This document shows, in pieces, positions 1 through 9,167 of a stretch of DNA of 64,000 bases (its first letter is position 1; each line of letters begins with the position of its first letter). The translations under genes were made by a program, and so were the position numbers. The DNA comes from Novosphingobium subterraneum (GTDB lineage: Bacteria > Pseudomonadota > Alphaproteobacteria > Sphingomonadales > Sphingomonadaceae). The stretch spans positions 62,001 to 126,000 of the forward strand of contig NZ_JRVC01000007.1 in the NCBI RefSeq assembly GCF_000807925.1, written 5' to 3'. The notes beneath the pieces were generated by a model. The model saw only the letters and a list, made by a program, of their open reading frames with translations. It was not told the DNA's origin and searched no databases.

Positions 1-246
1 GAGGAAGACCTCGAAGTATTCCGAGCGGCTGAGAGGCCGGTCGGAAACGACGCTGATCTTGGCCTGCACGCGGCTGTCGACGATGAAGGTGCGGCCCGTC
101 ACTTCGGCGGCATCGGCCACGAAGGCGCGAATGTCGGCTTCGCGCACGTTGAGCGTGTATTGCGCCAGCGCGGCCTGCGGCACGGCAAGGGCGAGCGCGG
201 CGGCTCCGAGGAGCATTCGGGGGCTAAGGAGCTTGCGCAAGGTCAT
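1..246 (-). CDS. gspD: Type II secretion secretin GspD, N-terminal part only
   Basis: The gene starts at 246 on the minus strand and runs off the left edge, so about 82 residues are visible. They show a signal peptide ending near AALAQ, then a domain reading YTLNVREADIRAFVADAAEV and TGRTFIVDSRV, the usual N0 domain of secretins, which form the outer-membrane channel of type II secretion. Its ATG overlaps the stop of the preceding gspC as ATGA, which indicates translational coupling. The pore-forming C-terminal part lies outside the window. The family call is firm on the N0 pattern plus gspC next door. Confidence 0.88.
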   Translation of the reverse strand, partial: MTLRKLLSPRMLLGAAALALAVPQAALAQYTLNVREADIRAFVADAAEVTGRTFIVDSRVQAKISVVSDRPLSRSEYFEVFL

Positions 247-1055
247 GGGGCCAATGTGATAGCAAGAGGAAGCTGGCGATCGCCGCGACGCACGGTGACC
301 GCGACTGAAGAGCCGGCGCGAATGGCGCCGGACAGCGCGGCAGCATCCGCCGCGCTGGTGATCGGCTTGCCATCGACCGCCGTGATGACATCGCCGGGCT
401 GGAAGCCCGCGGCACGGAAGGCCGCTCCGTCACCCGACGAGAGGACTTCCACGCCCACGACCTTGCCGCCCTCGGCGCGCGGACCGAAGTTGACCCCGCT
501 GCGCAAGGCGGCGACGCTGACCCCGCCTCCGGGCGCGGCAGGGGGAGGCGCCGCTACGGGGTTCGCCGCGACCACGCCCTGTGCGCTGGGTGCAGGGCCG
601 GACTGGTCGAGATAAAGCAGTTCCCTGGCGCCATTTCGCGACAATTCGACGTGATCGAAAGCGACCGCCGCCAGCGTCACGCCAGGCTGCACTTCGGCGC
701 CGACGCGATAGACCTGCTGCAGGCCGTCGCCCCCGGCAATGATCGCCGTGCCGCCGCCACCGGGCGTAGCGCGCGTGGCGAACAGGGTCAGCGCGAGCGA
801 GGTTACCGCGCCCGACTGTTCTGCCTGCGCCGCAGCGGCGGGCGTGCGGTTGAAAGGATCGACCGAAGCGAAAAGCGCTGCCCGCGCAGTGGGCGACATC
901 ATGCGAACGCTGTGCGGGGTCCAATCGCCGAGTGGCGAGACGGGCGTGACAATCGCCCAGAAAAGCGCTGCGGCAAGCCCGGCGATGAGGCTGGCAAGGG
1001 TCCACCACAGTATGTCATGCAGGGACGGCAAGGCGGGCCGCAACCCGGCGATCAC
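243..1055 (-). CDS. gspC: Type II secretion inner-membrane protein GspC
   Basis: GspC links the inner-membrane platform of type II secretion to the secretin GspD. The protein has one N-terminal membrane helix (ILWWTLASLIAGLAAALFWA), a periplasmic homology region (LTLFATRATP, YRVGAEVQPGVTLAAV), a Pro/Ala-rich linker and a C-terminal PDZ domain (GFQPGDVITAVDGKPI). The start is placed at the GTG at 1055 because AGGAGG precedes it at 1059-1064; the frame is open upstream to a TTG at 1118, but that has no ribosome binding site. It overlaps gspD by four bases. Further gsp genes would be expected to the left of the window. Confidence 0.85.
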   Translation of the reverse strand: MIAGLRPALPSLHDILWWTLASLIAGLAAALFWAIVTPVSPLGDWTPHSVRMMSPTARAALFASVDPFNRTPAAAAQAEQSGAVTSLALTLFATRATPGGGGTAIIAGGDGLQQVYRVGAEVQPGVTLAAVAFDHVELSRNGARELLYLDQSGPAPSAQGVVAANPVAAPPPAAPGGGVSVAALRSGVNFGPRAEGGKVVGVEVLSSGDGAAFRAAGFQPGDVITAVDGKPITSAADAAALSGAIRAGSSVAVTVRRGDRQLPLAITLAP

Positions 1056-1251
1056 CAGCCTCCTTTGCCCGAATCCCACGCCAGCGTTCCCCTTCCGAAG
1101 CAGCAGGAATAACCGCAAGGCTGCGATTCACAAATGCTTCCGGTTACTTGGTCCGTCAGATGCCAAGCAGTGCAATGCTACGGGAGTGTGACAAAGGCTT
1201 GGCAAACTCGCCAGATTGCAGAACCCACGGCCTGCCCGGCAAGGTACCGTG

Positions 1252-1671
1252 CTATTCGGACTCACGCTCTCGTGCGTTGAGCTTGTTCCACAGGTTCTCC
1301 GTGCCTGCCTCGATCGCCTTGTTCACGTACTGCGAGGCCACCAGCCAGCCCTTGAACGGGCGGAGCGTGGCAAGACATCCGATTGCCAGGATCGGCACGG
1401 AGGTAAGCACGTGCACCCACCATGGCGGCGCATGGGCAACTTCAAGCCAGACCGCAAAGAAGGTGAGCGGGAAAGCGGTGATGCACAGTGCGAAGAAGGC
1501 CGGACCGTCGTCCGCGTTGGCGAACTGGTAATCGAGCCCGCATTCCGGGCAGGTCTTCTGCAGCTTCAGCCAGCCTGCGAACATCGGCCCCTTGCCGCAC
1601 TTCGGGCACAGCCCCTTCCACCCACAGTGAAGGATCCAGTCGAACTTCGGGTTCTTGGTGAAGATGGCCAT
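1252..1671 (-). CDS. DUF983 family small membrane protein
   Basis: A 139-residue protein with an N-terminal zinc-ribbon-like segment (CPKCGKGPMF and CPECGLDY, two CxxC pairs) followed by two hydrophobic helices (FFALCITAFPLTFFAVWLEV and VHVLTSVPILAIGCLATL). This layout is that of the DUF983 family, common in alphaproteobacteria and of unknown function. The ATG at 1671 (MAIFTKNPKFDW) is preferred over the in-frame ATG at 1689 because family members start shortly before the first CxxC. It lies alone between gspC and an S9 peptidase; the context suggests no specific role. Confidence 0.8.
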   Translation of the reverse strand: MAIFTKNPKFDWILHCGWKGLCPKCGKGPMFAGWLKLQKTCPECGLDYQFANADDGPAFFALCITAFPLTFFAVWLEVAHAPPWWVHVLTSVPILAIGCLATLRPFKGWLVASQYVNKAIEAGTENLWNKLNARERESE

Positions 1672-1762
1672 GAAATGAATGCCCTGCAATTGCGCGGTTG
1701 CAGCCCCCTTAGGCCCCCCCGACGCAACCGCAAAGCAAGAACGCCTGCGATCTTCCCGACAA

Positions 1763-3682
1763 TCAGTTCGCCGGATTATGCTTGTCGAGGAACGCCTCCA
1801 TCTGCGTCAGGAAGGTCAGCCGGTCTTCCTCGCGGCTGAAAAAATGGTCGCCCTCGGGCTGGATGAAGAACTCATGTGCCTTGCCCGCCTTCTTCAGTCG
1901 GTCCACGTAGGTCTTCGACTGGGCGAACGGGACGCGGCGATCCTTCTTGCCGTGGATCACCAGGATGGGAATGCTAGTGCGCGAGGCGTGGTTGATCGGC
2001 GAGACATCGGACAGGTCCTCGGCACGGCTGCGCCAGTATTCGGTGGTGCCAAGGCCGCCGACGAAGTTGCGGTCGTACTTGATCATCTCGGGCAGATCCG
2101 CCACCCCGGCATAGCTGATCGCGCAGCGGTAGAGGTCCGGATTGCGCTCGGCCGCGCGCATGGCAACGTAGCCGCCGTAGGAACCGCCAACAACGCAGGC
2201 GCGCTTGACGTCGCCGATCCCTTCCTTGCCGAGATAGGCAAGGGCATCGTCGACATCGTCCTGCATCCTGTAGCCCCACTGGCCAGCCCCCGCCTGCTGA
2301 AAGGCGGTGCCAAAGCCGGAGGAGCCGCGGAAGTTGGGCTGGATGACGGCATAGCCCCGGTCGGCGAGGAACTGCGCCCACCAATCCCAGCTCTCGTCAT
2401 CGCGCGCAGCGGGACCACCGTGGGGCATGACGATGACCGGCAGGTTCTTCGCGTCAACGCCTGCGGGCAGAGTTAGTACCGCCGTCAGGTCCATTCCGTC
2501 GCGGGCCTTGTAAGCCACCGTCTTGACCGGTGCGAGCGCTCGCGTCCCGAGCGTAGGGTTTTCGAGCGCAAGCCGGGTGAGTGGCTGGCCGGCTTCGAAG
2601 ACATAGTAGGCGCCCGGTGCAGAGGGACTTTCAACCTTGAAAAGCAGCACCTTCTCGTCCCGACTGAGACTGACGATCCGCACCAGCTTGCCGGGGAAGT
2701 TTGCCTCCAGCTGCGCCTGGATCTTCTTTCGTCCCTCGTCGATCCACACGGTCCGATAGCGCGTGTCGGTGAAGCCATAGCCGAGCACGCGGGTCTGCTC
2801 CTTGTCGAGGTAGAGGTTCGACATGTCATAGGCACCGGCATCGAACAGCTTTTCGCCGACCTGCATCGTCTTGAGATCGAGCTTGTAGGCGGCGTTGGTC
2901 CCGCTGCGCGTGCTGAAGGCGATCGCGGAACCGTCGGCGAGGATGACGTCAGGGACGATCAGCTCCTCGGTCCGCCGGACATTGGCGAATTCGTCGAAGT
3001 TATCCTTGTTGCTCGCACGATAGAGCGCGCGATAGCGCAGGCCGTCCTTCTCGATCCCGATACCGAGACGCACGTTGCCGTCACGGTCCGCATACCAGTC
3101 CTGCACGCCCTCGCGCGGCCAGACCAGCTTGCTGAACGTGTTGGTGGCGACGTCGACCATCGATACGTTGGGCCAGAAACCCTCGTCGGAAAGGTAGAAC
3201 GAGGTCTGCGAGGCGAGCAGGATGCGCGGCGAACCGTCGCGCGCAACCCAGAGCACGTCGGCCATGCTGAAGCCCGCGCCACCATCGCGGCGGTCGATCA
3301 GGAAGTGCGCGTCCGATCCGTCCGTGCGAAAGGCGATCAGCCGGGTGCCGAGGCCCATGCCGCCCGTCGCCGGGATCTCCACCCCGACCGTAGCGATCAG
3401 CCATTCGTCATTGACCCAGCGCACGTAGCGCACATCCACGTCCTTCACGGGCAGTCGCGCCTGCAGCCCGCCGCCATCGGCCTTGATGATAACCAGCTCC
3501 TGCTTGCCGGCGATCGAGGCCATCGCGACGACAAGCTTGCCGTTTGGCGAGATGCTCGGCGCTTCGATCATTGGCAGATGGGCGAAATCCGCGACAGGTC
3601 GCTCCGCCAACGCCGGGGAACTGCTCGTCGCAAAAGCCACAATAGCGACAAACAACACAGTAAATCGATGCAATATGGCCAC
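1763..3682 (-). CDS. Secreted S9-family prolyl oligopeptidase / acyl-peptide hydrolase
   Basis: A 639-residue serine peptidase of family S9. It begins with a Sec signal peptide (about residues 1-26, ending SSPALA), continues with a beta-propeller region and ends in an alpha/beta-hydrolase domain. The nucleophile motif GGSYGGY puts the catalytic serine at 501; Asp581 (HGKKDRR) and His613 (EGDHFF) complete the triad. The oxyanion segment MPHGGP is at 419-424. Such enzymes cleave short peptides, often after proline or from blocked N-termini; this one should act in the periplasm or outside. The upstream 97 bases to the divergent ferritin-like gene are AT-rich and probably hold both promoters. Confidence 0.88.
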   Translation of the reverse strand: MAILHRFTVLFVAIVAFATSSSPALAERPVADFAHLPMIEAPSISPNGKLVVAMASIAGKQELVIIKADGGGLQARLPVKDVDVRYVRWVNDEWLIATVGVEIPATGGMGLGTRLIAFRTDGSDAHFLIDRRDGGAGFSMADVLWVARDGSPRILLASQTSFYLSDEGFWPNVSMVDVATNTFSKLVWPREGVQDWYADRDGNVRLGIGIEKDGLRYRALYRASNKDNFDEFANVRRTEELIVPDVILADGSAIAFSTRSGTNAAYKLDLKTMQVGEKLFDAGAYDMSNLYLDKEQTRVLGYGFTDTRYRTVWIDEGRKKIQAQLEANFPGKLVRIVSLSRDEKVLLFKVESPSAPGAYYVFEAGQPLTRLALENPTLGTRALAPVKTVAYKARDGMDLTAVLTLPAGVDAKNLPVIVMPHGGPAARDDESWDWWAQFLADRGYAVIQPNFRGSSGFGTAFQQAGAGQWGYRMQDDVDDALAYLGKEGIGDVKRACVVGGSYGGYVAMRAAERNPDLYRCAISYAGVADLPEMIKYDRNFVGGLGTTEYWRSRAEDLSDVSPINHASRTSIPILVIHGKKDRRVPFAQSKTYVDRLKKAGKAHEFFIQPEGDHFFSREEDRLTFLTQMEAFLDKHNPAN

Positions 3683-3779
3683 TCCTGTTCAGCGCGACAG
3701 TGATTGACTAGTTCGAAATATCATTCAAGATCAAATTCATTCATATTACAGTCACTTTGCAGAGCGCCAGCATGTCACG

Positions 3780-4484
3780 ATGCCCAAGGTCATCGAATCT
3801 CGCGTGATTGAATCTCCCGGTTTCTTGCGCCCCAAACCGGCGCAACGCTTCCGCGCTCGTTTCCTCGACGTCCTCGCGTCGATCTACATCTACAACGAGC
3901 ATCGGGGCTACACTTCGCTCGACCGGGTACTTGAAGCGGTAAGGGTCCCTTGTCCGGATAACCCGGCCTTCATCGCCGCCATCGAGAAACACCGCGCCGA
4001 CGAGCGCAAGCATTACGTGATGTTCAGGCGCTGGTTCGAATTGCAGGGGCGGATGCCGCTCGCCGTCGATTCCACTTGCGGGCACATCGATCGCTTCATT
4101 CAGAAAGTGTTCGGCTGCACGATCGACGAGCTCGACACGCAGGGCGTGATTGCCAGCCCCGAGGCATTCGAGAAGCTGTGCCGGGTCATCATGCTGACCG
4201 AACAGCGGGGCATGCGGCAGGTCGAAATTCTGCTGGAAAATCGCCATGTGCGTTCGGACAAGGCGTTGAAGCGCATATTCGAGGTCGTCGAGAAGGACGA
4301 GCCCGACCACTGGATGCCTTATGCGGCATGGCTCGACTCGCAGGGGCGTGAGAAGGCGAAATGGCAGGAGCGCTGGGCCGACTACTGGATCCACAAATCG
4401 CTGATGCTGGTGAAACTGCCGAGCCTGTTCCTGCGCCGGTCGACGCCCCGGATGGCTGCCTGGCCTGATGCAGGGGAGCGTTAG
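3780..4484 (+). CDS. Ferritin-like domain protein, putative di-iron
   Basis: A 234-residue all-helical protein. Carboxylate/histidine patterns suggest a ferritin-like di-iron bundle: EKHRADERKHYVMF near residue 69, LTEQRGMRQVEILLE near 140 and EVVEKDEPDHWMPY near 170. No signal peptide or membrane helix is seen. Related cytoplasmic di-iron proteins bind iron, act as oxidases or hydroxylate lipids; the sequence alone does not say which. It precedes a lysophospholipid acyltransferase-like gene by 44 bases on the same strand, so a lipid-linked role is possible but unproven. Assignment to the ferritin-like superfamily is by motif spacing only. Confidence 0.6.
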   Translation: MPKVIESRVIESPGFLRPKPAQRFRARFLDVLASIYIYNEHRGYTSLDRVLEAVRVPCPDNPAFIAAIEKHRADERKHYVMFRRWFELQGRMPLAVDSTCGHIDRFIQKVFGCTIDELDTQGVIASPEAFEKLCRVIMLTEQRGMRQVEILLENRHVRSDKALKRIFEVVEKDEPDHWMPYAAWLDSQGREKAKWQERWADYWIHKSLMLVKLPSLFLRRSTPRMAAWPDAGER

Positions 4485-4528
4485 ACAGGGCACCGCTCCC
4501 GCGCTAGTCTCCCGGCGGGGAGAAGACG

Positions 4529-5140
4529 ATGGACGGGGCAATCGAGGACCGCAGGCCCAGCCTGCTGTCGCGCGTGGTGCGAAAGCTGTTGGTGTGGTTT
4601 TACCGTAGCCAGGGGTGGAAGGCCGTAGGCGCGCCGCCCGAGGATGGGCGCTGCGTAATCATTGCCGCACCGCATACCTCCAACTGGGACTTCCTCTACT
4701 TCATTGGGCTGACCGAGGACTTGGGCCTCAAGCCCCATTTCATGGCCAAGGACAGCCTGTTCCGCTGGCCCTTGGGCGGCTTCATGCGCGACATGGGCGG
4801 GGTTTCGATTGATCGTTCGGCCCGCAAGAACGTCGTCGACGCCATGGTCGCCGAGTTTGCGCGCCGCGACCGCTTCATGCTGACCATCGCGCCCGAAGGC
4901 ACGCGCAGCGCAGTCGGCCAGTGGCGCAGTGGCTTCTATCACATCGCCCTGAAGGCGAAGGTGCCGATGGTCGTGGGCATGATGGACTATGGCACCAAGA
5001 CCGGCGGACTTGGCCCGGCCATCTGGCCATCTGGCGATTACGAGGCCGACATGCGCAAGATCTTCGACGTCTACCGCAAGGTCACACCGAAGCATCCCGG
5101 CCGTGGGCTGACCGAACCGCCGGAGGTTACCGATGCCTGA
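4529..5140 (+). CDS. 1-acyl-sn-glycerol-3-phosphate acyltransferase-like protein
   Basis: A 203-residue PlsC-type acyltransferase. The catalytic block HTSNWDF (HX4D form, near residue 51) and the substrate-binding block APEGTRS near 123 are both present, separated by the usual distance. These enzymes transfer an acyl chain to a lysophospholipid or related acceptor at the inner membrane. The ATG is preceded by GGGGAGAAG. The last eight bases overlap the start of the DUF1295 gene, so the two are translationally coupled. The short length and HTSNWDF variant fit the small acyltransferases of alphaproteobacteria rather than housekeeping PlsC. Confidence 0.82.
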   Translation: MDGAIEDRRPSLLSRVVRKLLVWFYRSQGWKAVGAPPEDGRCVIIAAPHTSNWDFLYFIGLTEDLGLKPHFMAKDSLFRWPLGGFMRDMGGVSIDRSARKNVVDAMVAEFARRDRFMLTIAPEGTRSAVGQWRSGFYHIALKAKVPMVVGMMDYGTKTGGLGPAIWPSGDYEADMRKIFDVYRKVTPKHPGRGLTEPPEVTDA

Positions 5141-5945
5141 TGCGCTGCTCCACGCCCTGTTGATGAACGTGGTGATCCTCGTGGTCGGCATGGGCTTGCT
5201 GTGGCGCGTGGCGGTGCGCATCGGCGACGTCAGCTTTATCGACGCGGTGTGGGGCGGGGGCATGGGCGTTCTGGCGATGGCCTCGTGGCTGCACGTTAGC
5301 GGTGGCCCCGGCGTGCGGGCGAGCCTGATTGCGGCGATGGCGGTGATCTGGGCGGCGCGATTGGCGTGGCACCTCTACACCCGCTGGCGCGGCCATGGGG
5401 AAGACCCGCGCTATGCCAGGATGCTGGGCAAGGCCAAGGCGCAAGGCAATTTCGCCTCGGCTGCGCTGAAGTTCGTCTTCGCCCCGCAGGCGCTGCTGCT
5501 GTTCATCACCTGCCTGCCCGCACAACTCGGCGTGCTCGCCAGCGCGAGGCCTGCACCGCTGGGCGCGCTCGCCTTGGCCGGGGCCGTACTGTGGCTGGTC
5601 GGCATCGTGTTCGAGGCGGTGGGCGATGCGCAACTGCGCGCCTTCCGCGCCGATCCCGCCAACAAGGGCCGCGTGCTCCAGACCGGCCTGTGGCGCTACA
5701 CCCGCCACCCCAACTACTTCGGCGACGCCTGCGTCTGGTGGGGCATCTGGCTCGCCGCCGCCGATGCCGGCCCGTGGGTCGCGCTGGCGAGCTTGATCGG
5801 CCCGGTGTTCCTGACCTTCACCCTGACTAAGTGGTCGGGCAAGCCGCTGCTCGAAAAGGGCATGGAAGAACGGCGACCGGGGTATAGGGAATACGTCGAG
5901 CGGACTTCGGGGTTTGTGCCTTGGTGGCCGAAGCGGGAGGGATAA
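5133..5945 (+). CDS. DUF1295 membrane protein (steroid 5-alpha-reductase / isoprenylcysteine methyltransferase-like)
   Basis: A 270-residue polytopic membrane protein with about six helices. The conserved C-terminal block reads GLWRYTRHPNYFGD near residue 190, followed by WWGIWLAAA and a final EYVERTSGFVPWWP. This is the DUF1295 pattern, related to steroid 5-alpha-reductases and ICMT-type enzymes that bind a nucleotide cofactor at this conserved Arg-His-Pro-Asn-Tyr stretch. The substrate is unknown. It overlaps the acyltransferase upstream by eight bases, which supports a shared role in lipid metabolism. Confidence 0.85.
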   Translation: MPDALLHALLMNVVILVVGMGLLWRVAVRIGDVSFIDAVWGGGMGVLAMASWLHVSGGPGVRASLIAAMAVIWAARLAWHLYTRWRGHGEDPRYARMLGKAKAQGNFASAALKFVFAPQALLLFITCLPAQLGVLASARPAPLGALALAGAVLWLVGIVFEAVGDAQLRAFRADPANKGRVLQTGLWRYTRHPNYFGDACVWWGIWLAAADAGPWVALASLIGPVFLTFTLTKWSGKPLLEKGMEERRPGYREYVERTSGFVPWWPKREG

Positions 5946-5999
5946 CGGAAATCTGAATTTCTCAACCTGCGAACAGTTTTATTAACTGGGGGACATTTT

Positions 6000-6491
6000 T
6001 TGGCGTTCAAAATGTTTGAGAAGCTGAGAACTCACAGGCTCTTTTGGGTACTCATTGGGGTTACGCTATCTGCTGTAACGCAGGTCACGTTCGAAACGCT
6101 AGTCCAACGCCAGCCCATTATGGCTCCCGATAAACCACGGAACACCGACAGCGACGATTTTTCTAACCTACCGCCGCATCGAGAAAAACAACCCCTACTC
6201 AGCAGGAAGCAATCGGAATGGTTAGTCGTAAGATCCGATGACATGAGCAAGGAAAGGCAAACAGAGGTCATAGCCTCGGTCGGGGCCTGCTTGGGGAGAT
6301 TTGAGGTCGAAAACCTCTCGCATGGATATGAGATAAGAATCCCGACGAAAAAACTTTCGCAAAGTGATTATGAATGCATTCTTCGAGAAACGGCAAAAGT
6401 TTCCGAGCTTGTAAAAATGCGAGACCTTGGAGATCCAGAGCTAGAGAATATCGTCATACGCCCTGAAATATGGATCCATTACGATCGATAA
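6000..6491 (+). CDS. Orphan membrane-anchored protein, AT-rich, unknown function
   Basis: I do not recognise this 163-residue protein. One N-terminal hydrophobic helix (LFWVLIGVTLSAVTQVTF) is followed by a soluble region rich in charged residues, so it is probably anchored in the inner membrane facing outwards. The start is set at TTG 6000 because GGGGGA (5988-5993) lies six bases upstream; the ATG at 6012 would be too far from it. Base composition is visibly more AT-rich than any neighbour and the codons differ from the GC-rich third positions around it, which suggests recent acquisition. A pair of cysteines (ACLGRF, YECIL) is present. It sits convergent with the UshA-like gene. Confidence 0.6.
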   Translation: MAFKMFEKLRTHRLFWVLIGVTLSAVTQVTFETLVQRQPIMAPDKPRNTDSDDFSNLPPHREKQPLLSRKQSEWLVVRSDDMSKERQTEVIASVGACLGRFEVENLSHGYEIRIPTKKLSQSDYECILRETAKVSELVKMRDLGDPELENIVIRPEIWIHYDR

Positions 6492-6503
6492 CCGACGTTA
6501 TGA

Positions 6504-8291
6504 TCAGCTCTGATTCCTATTATTTTTAACAACCTTCTCTACCTCCTTCACCATCCCAGCCCGCACCTCCTGTGGCACCGCGCGCACCGGAACGGCCTTG
6601 ATCCAGCTTTCCAGCGCGTCGATGTCGGTCGGGCCGGTCACCGTGTCGGGCTTGCCCACGAAGCCGGAGAAGCCATCGCCGCCCAGCCCGAGGAAGCCAT
6701 TCACCGTCACGCGGTAGGTCTTCGCCATGTCCAGCGGCTTGCCGTCGAGCGTGATCGTCACGATGCGGTTCCCTGAAGGCCGCGCCGGGTCGTAGCGGAA
6801 TACGAAGCCTGCTGAGGGGGCGAGGGTCTGCTTCGGCCCGTTATCGTCCAGCCCCTCTTCCAGCACGGCCTTGATCTGCGCGCCGGTCATGCTCTCGGTC
6901 ACCACGTTGTTGCCGAAGGGCTGACACAGGTAGATGTCGCCGAAGGTCAGCGTGCCGTCCGCCGCCGGGACCAGCGGGGCGCGGATGCCGAAGGGGTTCA
7001 TGAAGGCGATCTGCGCGCCCTTGTCCCGCGTCGCACCAAGTTGCGCATCGGCGATGAGGTTGCCCAAGGGGCCGCCCGCGCCACCTTCCGCGCCTTCGTT
7101 CTTGGGCGCTGCGCGGTCAATCTTGCCGATCAGGCGCTGGGTGTATGCCTTCGACGCCTCGACGTACTTCGCCACATAGGCGGCGATATCGGCACGCGGC
7201 TGGAACTGCGGGAACAGCGGCGTGTTGCCGAGCGGCCCCCGCGTCGAGGTGTAGGGCACCGACTGCACGATCACGTTTTCGGCCCGCTTCGAAACCACGC
7301 GCCCCGCCACCGGATCGATCTGCAGCGTGATGTCGGTGACGAGTTCGCCATAGACGCCCGCGCTGGTCAGCAGGAACGGCTTGGCCGGATTGAGCTGCGC
7401 GTAATCACAGACGTAGGCCCAGTGCGTATGGCCCGAGACGATCACGTCCACGCGGCTATCCAGCCGGTCGAGGATCGGGCGGATGTCTCCGGCGAAATCA
7501 TTGCAACCTTGCGGGTTCGGATCGCCCTTGGTCCGCCCGCCTTCGTGGATCAGCACGACGATGGCGTCCGCCCCTTGCGCCTTCAGTTGCGGTACGGCGG
7601 CGTTGATCGTGTCGGCCTCGTCCGCGAAGGTCAGGCCCTGGATGCCGGTCGGGTTCACCAGATTGGGCGTGCCCTTCAGCGTCAACCCGATCACGCCCAC
7701 GGTCACCGCCTGGTTGCCCGAACCGAAGGTCTTGAGCCCGGTCGCGGGAAACAGCGTCGAGCCATCTGCGCGCTTCGTGCTGGCGGCAAGGTACTTGAAC
7801 GTCGCCCCGGTGAACTTCTCGAGCGCGCAGGGCACCTTTGCGGTGAACTTCTCGCAACCTCCATTCTGCATGCGCTGCAGTTCCTGCTGGCCACGGTCGA
7901 ATTCGTGATTGCCGACCGCGTTGAAGTCCACGCCGATGCGGTTCATCACGCCGATCGTGGGCTCGTCCAGATAGAGCGAGGAGGCCAGCTGCGAGGCCGA
8001 AATCATGTCTCCGGCCGAAACCGTCATTGACTGCGGATGCTTCGCCCGGATCGAATCGATTGCCGATGCCAGCCACGCCGCGCCGCCTGCGGGGACTGGC
8101 GTGATGCCACCCTTCCCATCGCTGACATTCACCGCCTGGCGCGGTGGTTCGAGGCTGCCGTGAAAGTCGTTTATCCCGACGATGCCGACCTCGACCGGCC
8201 CCGAGGCTCCGCCACTGGCCATCGGCGCTGCACAGGCGCCGAGAAGTCCGGACAGGGCAAAGGGCAGGACAAGACGAACGCGCTGATGCAT
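6504..8291 (-). CDS. UshA-like 5'-nucleotidase / metallophosphatase lipoprotein
   Basis: A 595-residue periplasmic lipoprotein: the signal peptide ends in the lipobox LLGAC. The N-terminal metallophosphatase domain carries the metal-binding motifs NDFHG, GNHEFDRG and GHTHWAY; the C-terminal 5'-nucleotidase domain starts near residue 370 and contains FMNPFGIRAPL and FGNNVV. The family hydrolyses nucleotides, UDP-sugars or NAD outside the cytoplasm to salvage nucleosides and phosphate. It is divergent from a TetR gene with 145 bases between the two starts. Confidence 0.9.
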   Translation of the reverse strand: MHQRVRLVLPFALSGLLGACAAPMASGGASGPVEVGIVGINDFHGSLEPPRQAVNVSDGKGGITPVPAGGAAWLASAIDSIRAKHPQSMTVSAGDMISASQLASSLYLDEPTIGVMNRIGVDFNAVGNHEFDRGQQELQRMQNGGCEKFTAKVPCALEKFTGATFKYLAASTKRADGSTLFPATGLKTFGSGNQAVTVGVIGLTLKGTPNLVNPTGIQGLTFADEADTINAAVPQLKAQGADAIVVLIHEGGRTKGDPNPQGCNDFAGDIRPILDRLDSRVDVIVSGHTHWAYVCDYAQLNPAKPFLLTSAGVYGELVTDITLQIDPVAGRVVSKRAENVIVQSVPYTSTRGPLGNTPLFPQFQPRADIAAYVAKYVEASKAYTQRLIGKIDRAAPKNEGAEGGAGGPLGNLIADAQLGATRDKGAQIAFMNPFGIRAPLVPAADGTLTFGDIYLCQPFGNNVVTESMTGAQIKAVLEEGLDDNGPKQTLAPSAGFVFRYDPARPSGNRIVTITLDGKPLDMAKTYRVTVNGFLGLGGDGFSGFVGKPDTVTGPTDIDALESWIKAVPVRAVPQEVRAGMVKEVEKVVKNNRNQS

Positions 8292-8319
8292 CGGGAAAGC
8301 GACCTTATCGTAACGGGTG

Positions 8320-8329
8320 CAACCGGTTG
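8320..8329. promoter_or_regulatory. Short palindrome between divergent nucleotidase and TetR genes
   Basis: A perfect ten-base palindrome CAACCGGTTG lies 29 bases upstream of the nucleotidase start in the shared upstream region of the two divergent genes. TetR-family regulators often bind palindromes next to their own gene, so it could be an operator. The site is short and could arise by chance. Confidence 0.25.
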
Positions 8330-8436
8330 AGGACGGCCTAGCCCATCGGTGTTGCGCTTTGAAGGCCGTTTATGCGGGGCAGGCCGATCAGCCTTCGTAT
8401 GCGCAACCATTGTCTCGGGCGCCATGCCTCCCTACA

Positions 8437-9111
8437 ATGCGCAAGAGGCCCAAGACTGAGGACGCACAGGGAACCATGGCTCCATCCGCAGCAGAGCAAG
8501 ACGCCATGCGCGCCCGGCTTGTCGAACTGGCGCAAGCGATGGTCGAGGAGCGTGGCGGGGCCGGGCTCAACCTCTCGGAACTTGCCGCACGCGCCGGGAT
8601 CAGCCAGGCCAACCTCTCGCGCTATTTCGAAAGCCGTGAAGAGCTGATGGAGGCAATTGCCGATCACTGGTTCAAGCCGATGGTCGACATCATGGAAGAC
8701 GTTCTGGCGAGCGACCTGCCGCCGCGCCGCAAGATGTACGAATTCTTCGCCCGACGCTTTCTGGTGATGAAGAAGAAGTGGGAAGCCGACCCGGCCAAGC
8801 TGCAGACCTATATCGAGGTCGGCAACGAGAACTTCGAACAGATCCGCAGCTACATCGACCTTGCCGATCACTACCTCGGCGAAATCATCGGCGAGGGGAT
8901 GAGCGACGGGCATTTTGCCGGGCTCGAAGTCGACGAGACGATCAGCCTCGTCAACCAGATGTGTGCCCCCTACTGCGCACTGAATACCATGACCATGTTC
9001 ATGGAACGCCTGAACGAGGACAAGCTGGCGCGCATCGTCGACGCGGTGTTCGACGGACTTTCCGCCCAGGATCGCGGTGCAAAGGCGCTGACGGGCCTGC
9101 GTGCGGCCTGA
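8437..9111 (+). CDS. TetR/AcrR family transcriptional regulator
   Basis: A 224-residue TetR-type repressor. The N-terminal DNA-binding domain contains the helix-turn-helix LNLSELAARAGISQANLSRY and the following FESREELMEAIADHW; the rest is an all-helical ligand-binding domain. The start is taken as ATG 8437 (MRKRPKTEDA). ATG 8476 (MAPSAAEQ) has AGGGA directly before it and is a good alternative; either keeps the whole HTH. Targets are unknown; the divergent nucleotidase gene is the natural first candidate. The replacement of the usual Tyr-x-His-F by SRYFESREEL is within family variation. Confidence 0.88.
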   Translation: MRKRPKTEDAQGTMAPSAAEQDAMRARLVELAQAMVEERGGAGLNLSELAARAGISQANLSRYFESREELMEAIADHWFKPMVDIMEDVLASDLPPRRKMYEFFARRFLVMKKKWEADPAKLQTYIEVGNENFEQIRSYIDLADHYLGEIIGEGMSDGHFAGLEVDETISLVNQMCAPYCALNTMTMFMERLNEDKLARIVDAVFDGLSAQDRGAKALTGLRAA

Positions 9112-9167
9112 AACTCCGGGTCAGGCGTGACCGATTATCGGGCTGTTTGCCGGAGCCGTAGCTTGGA

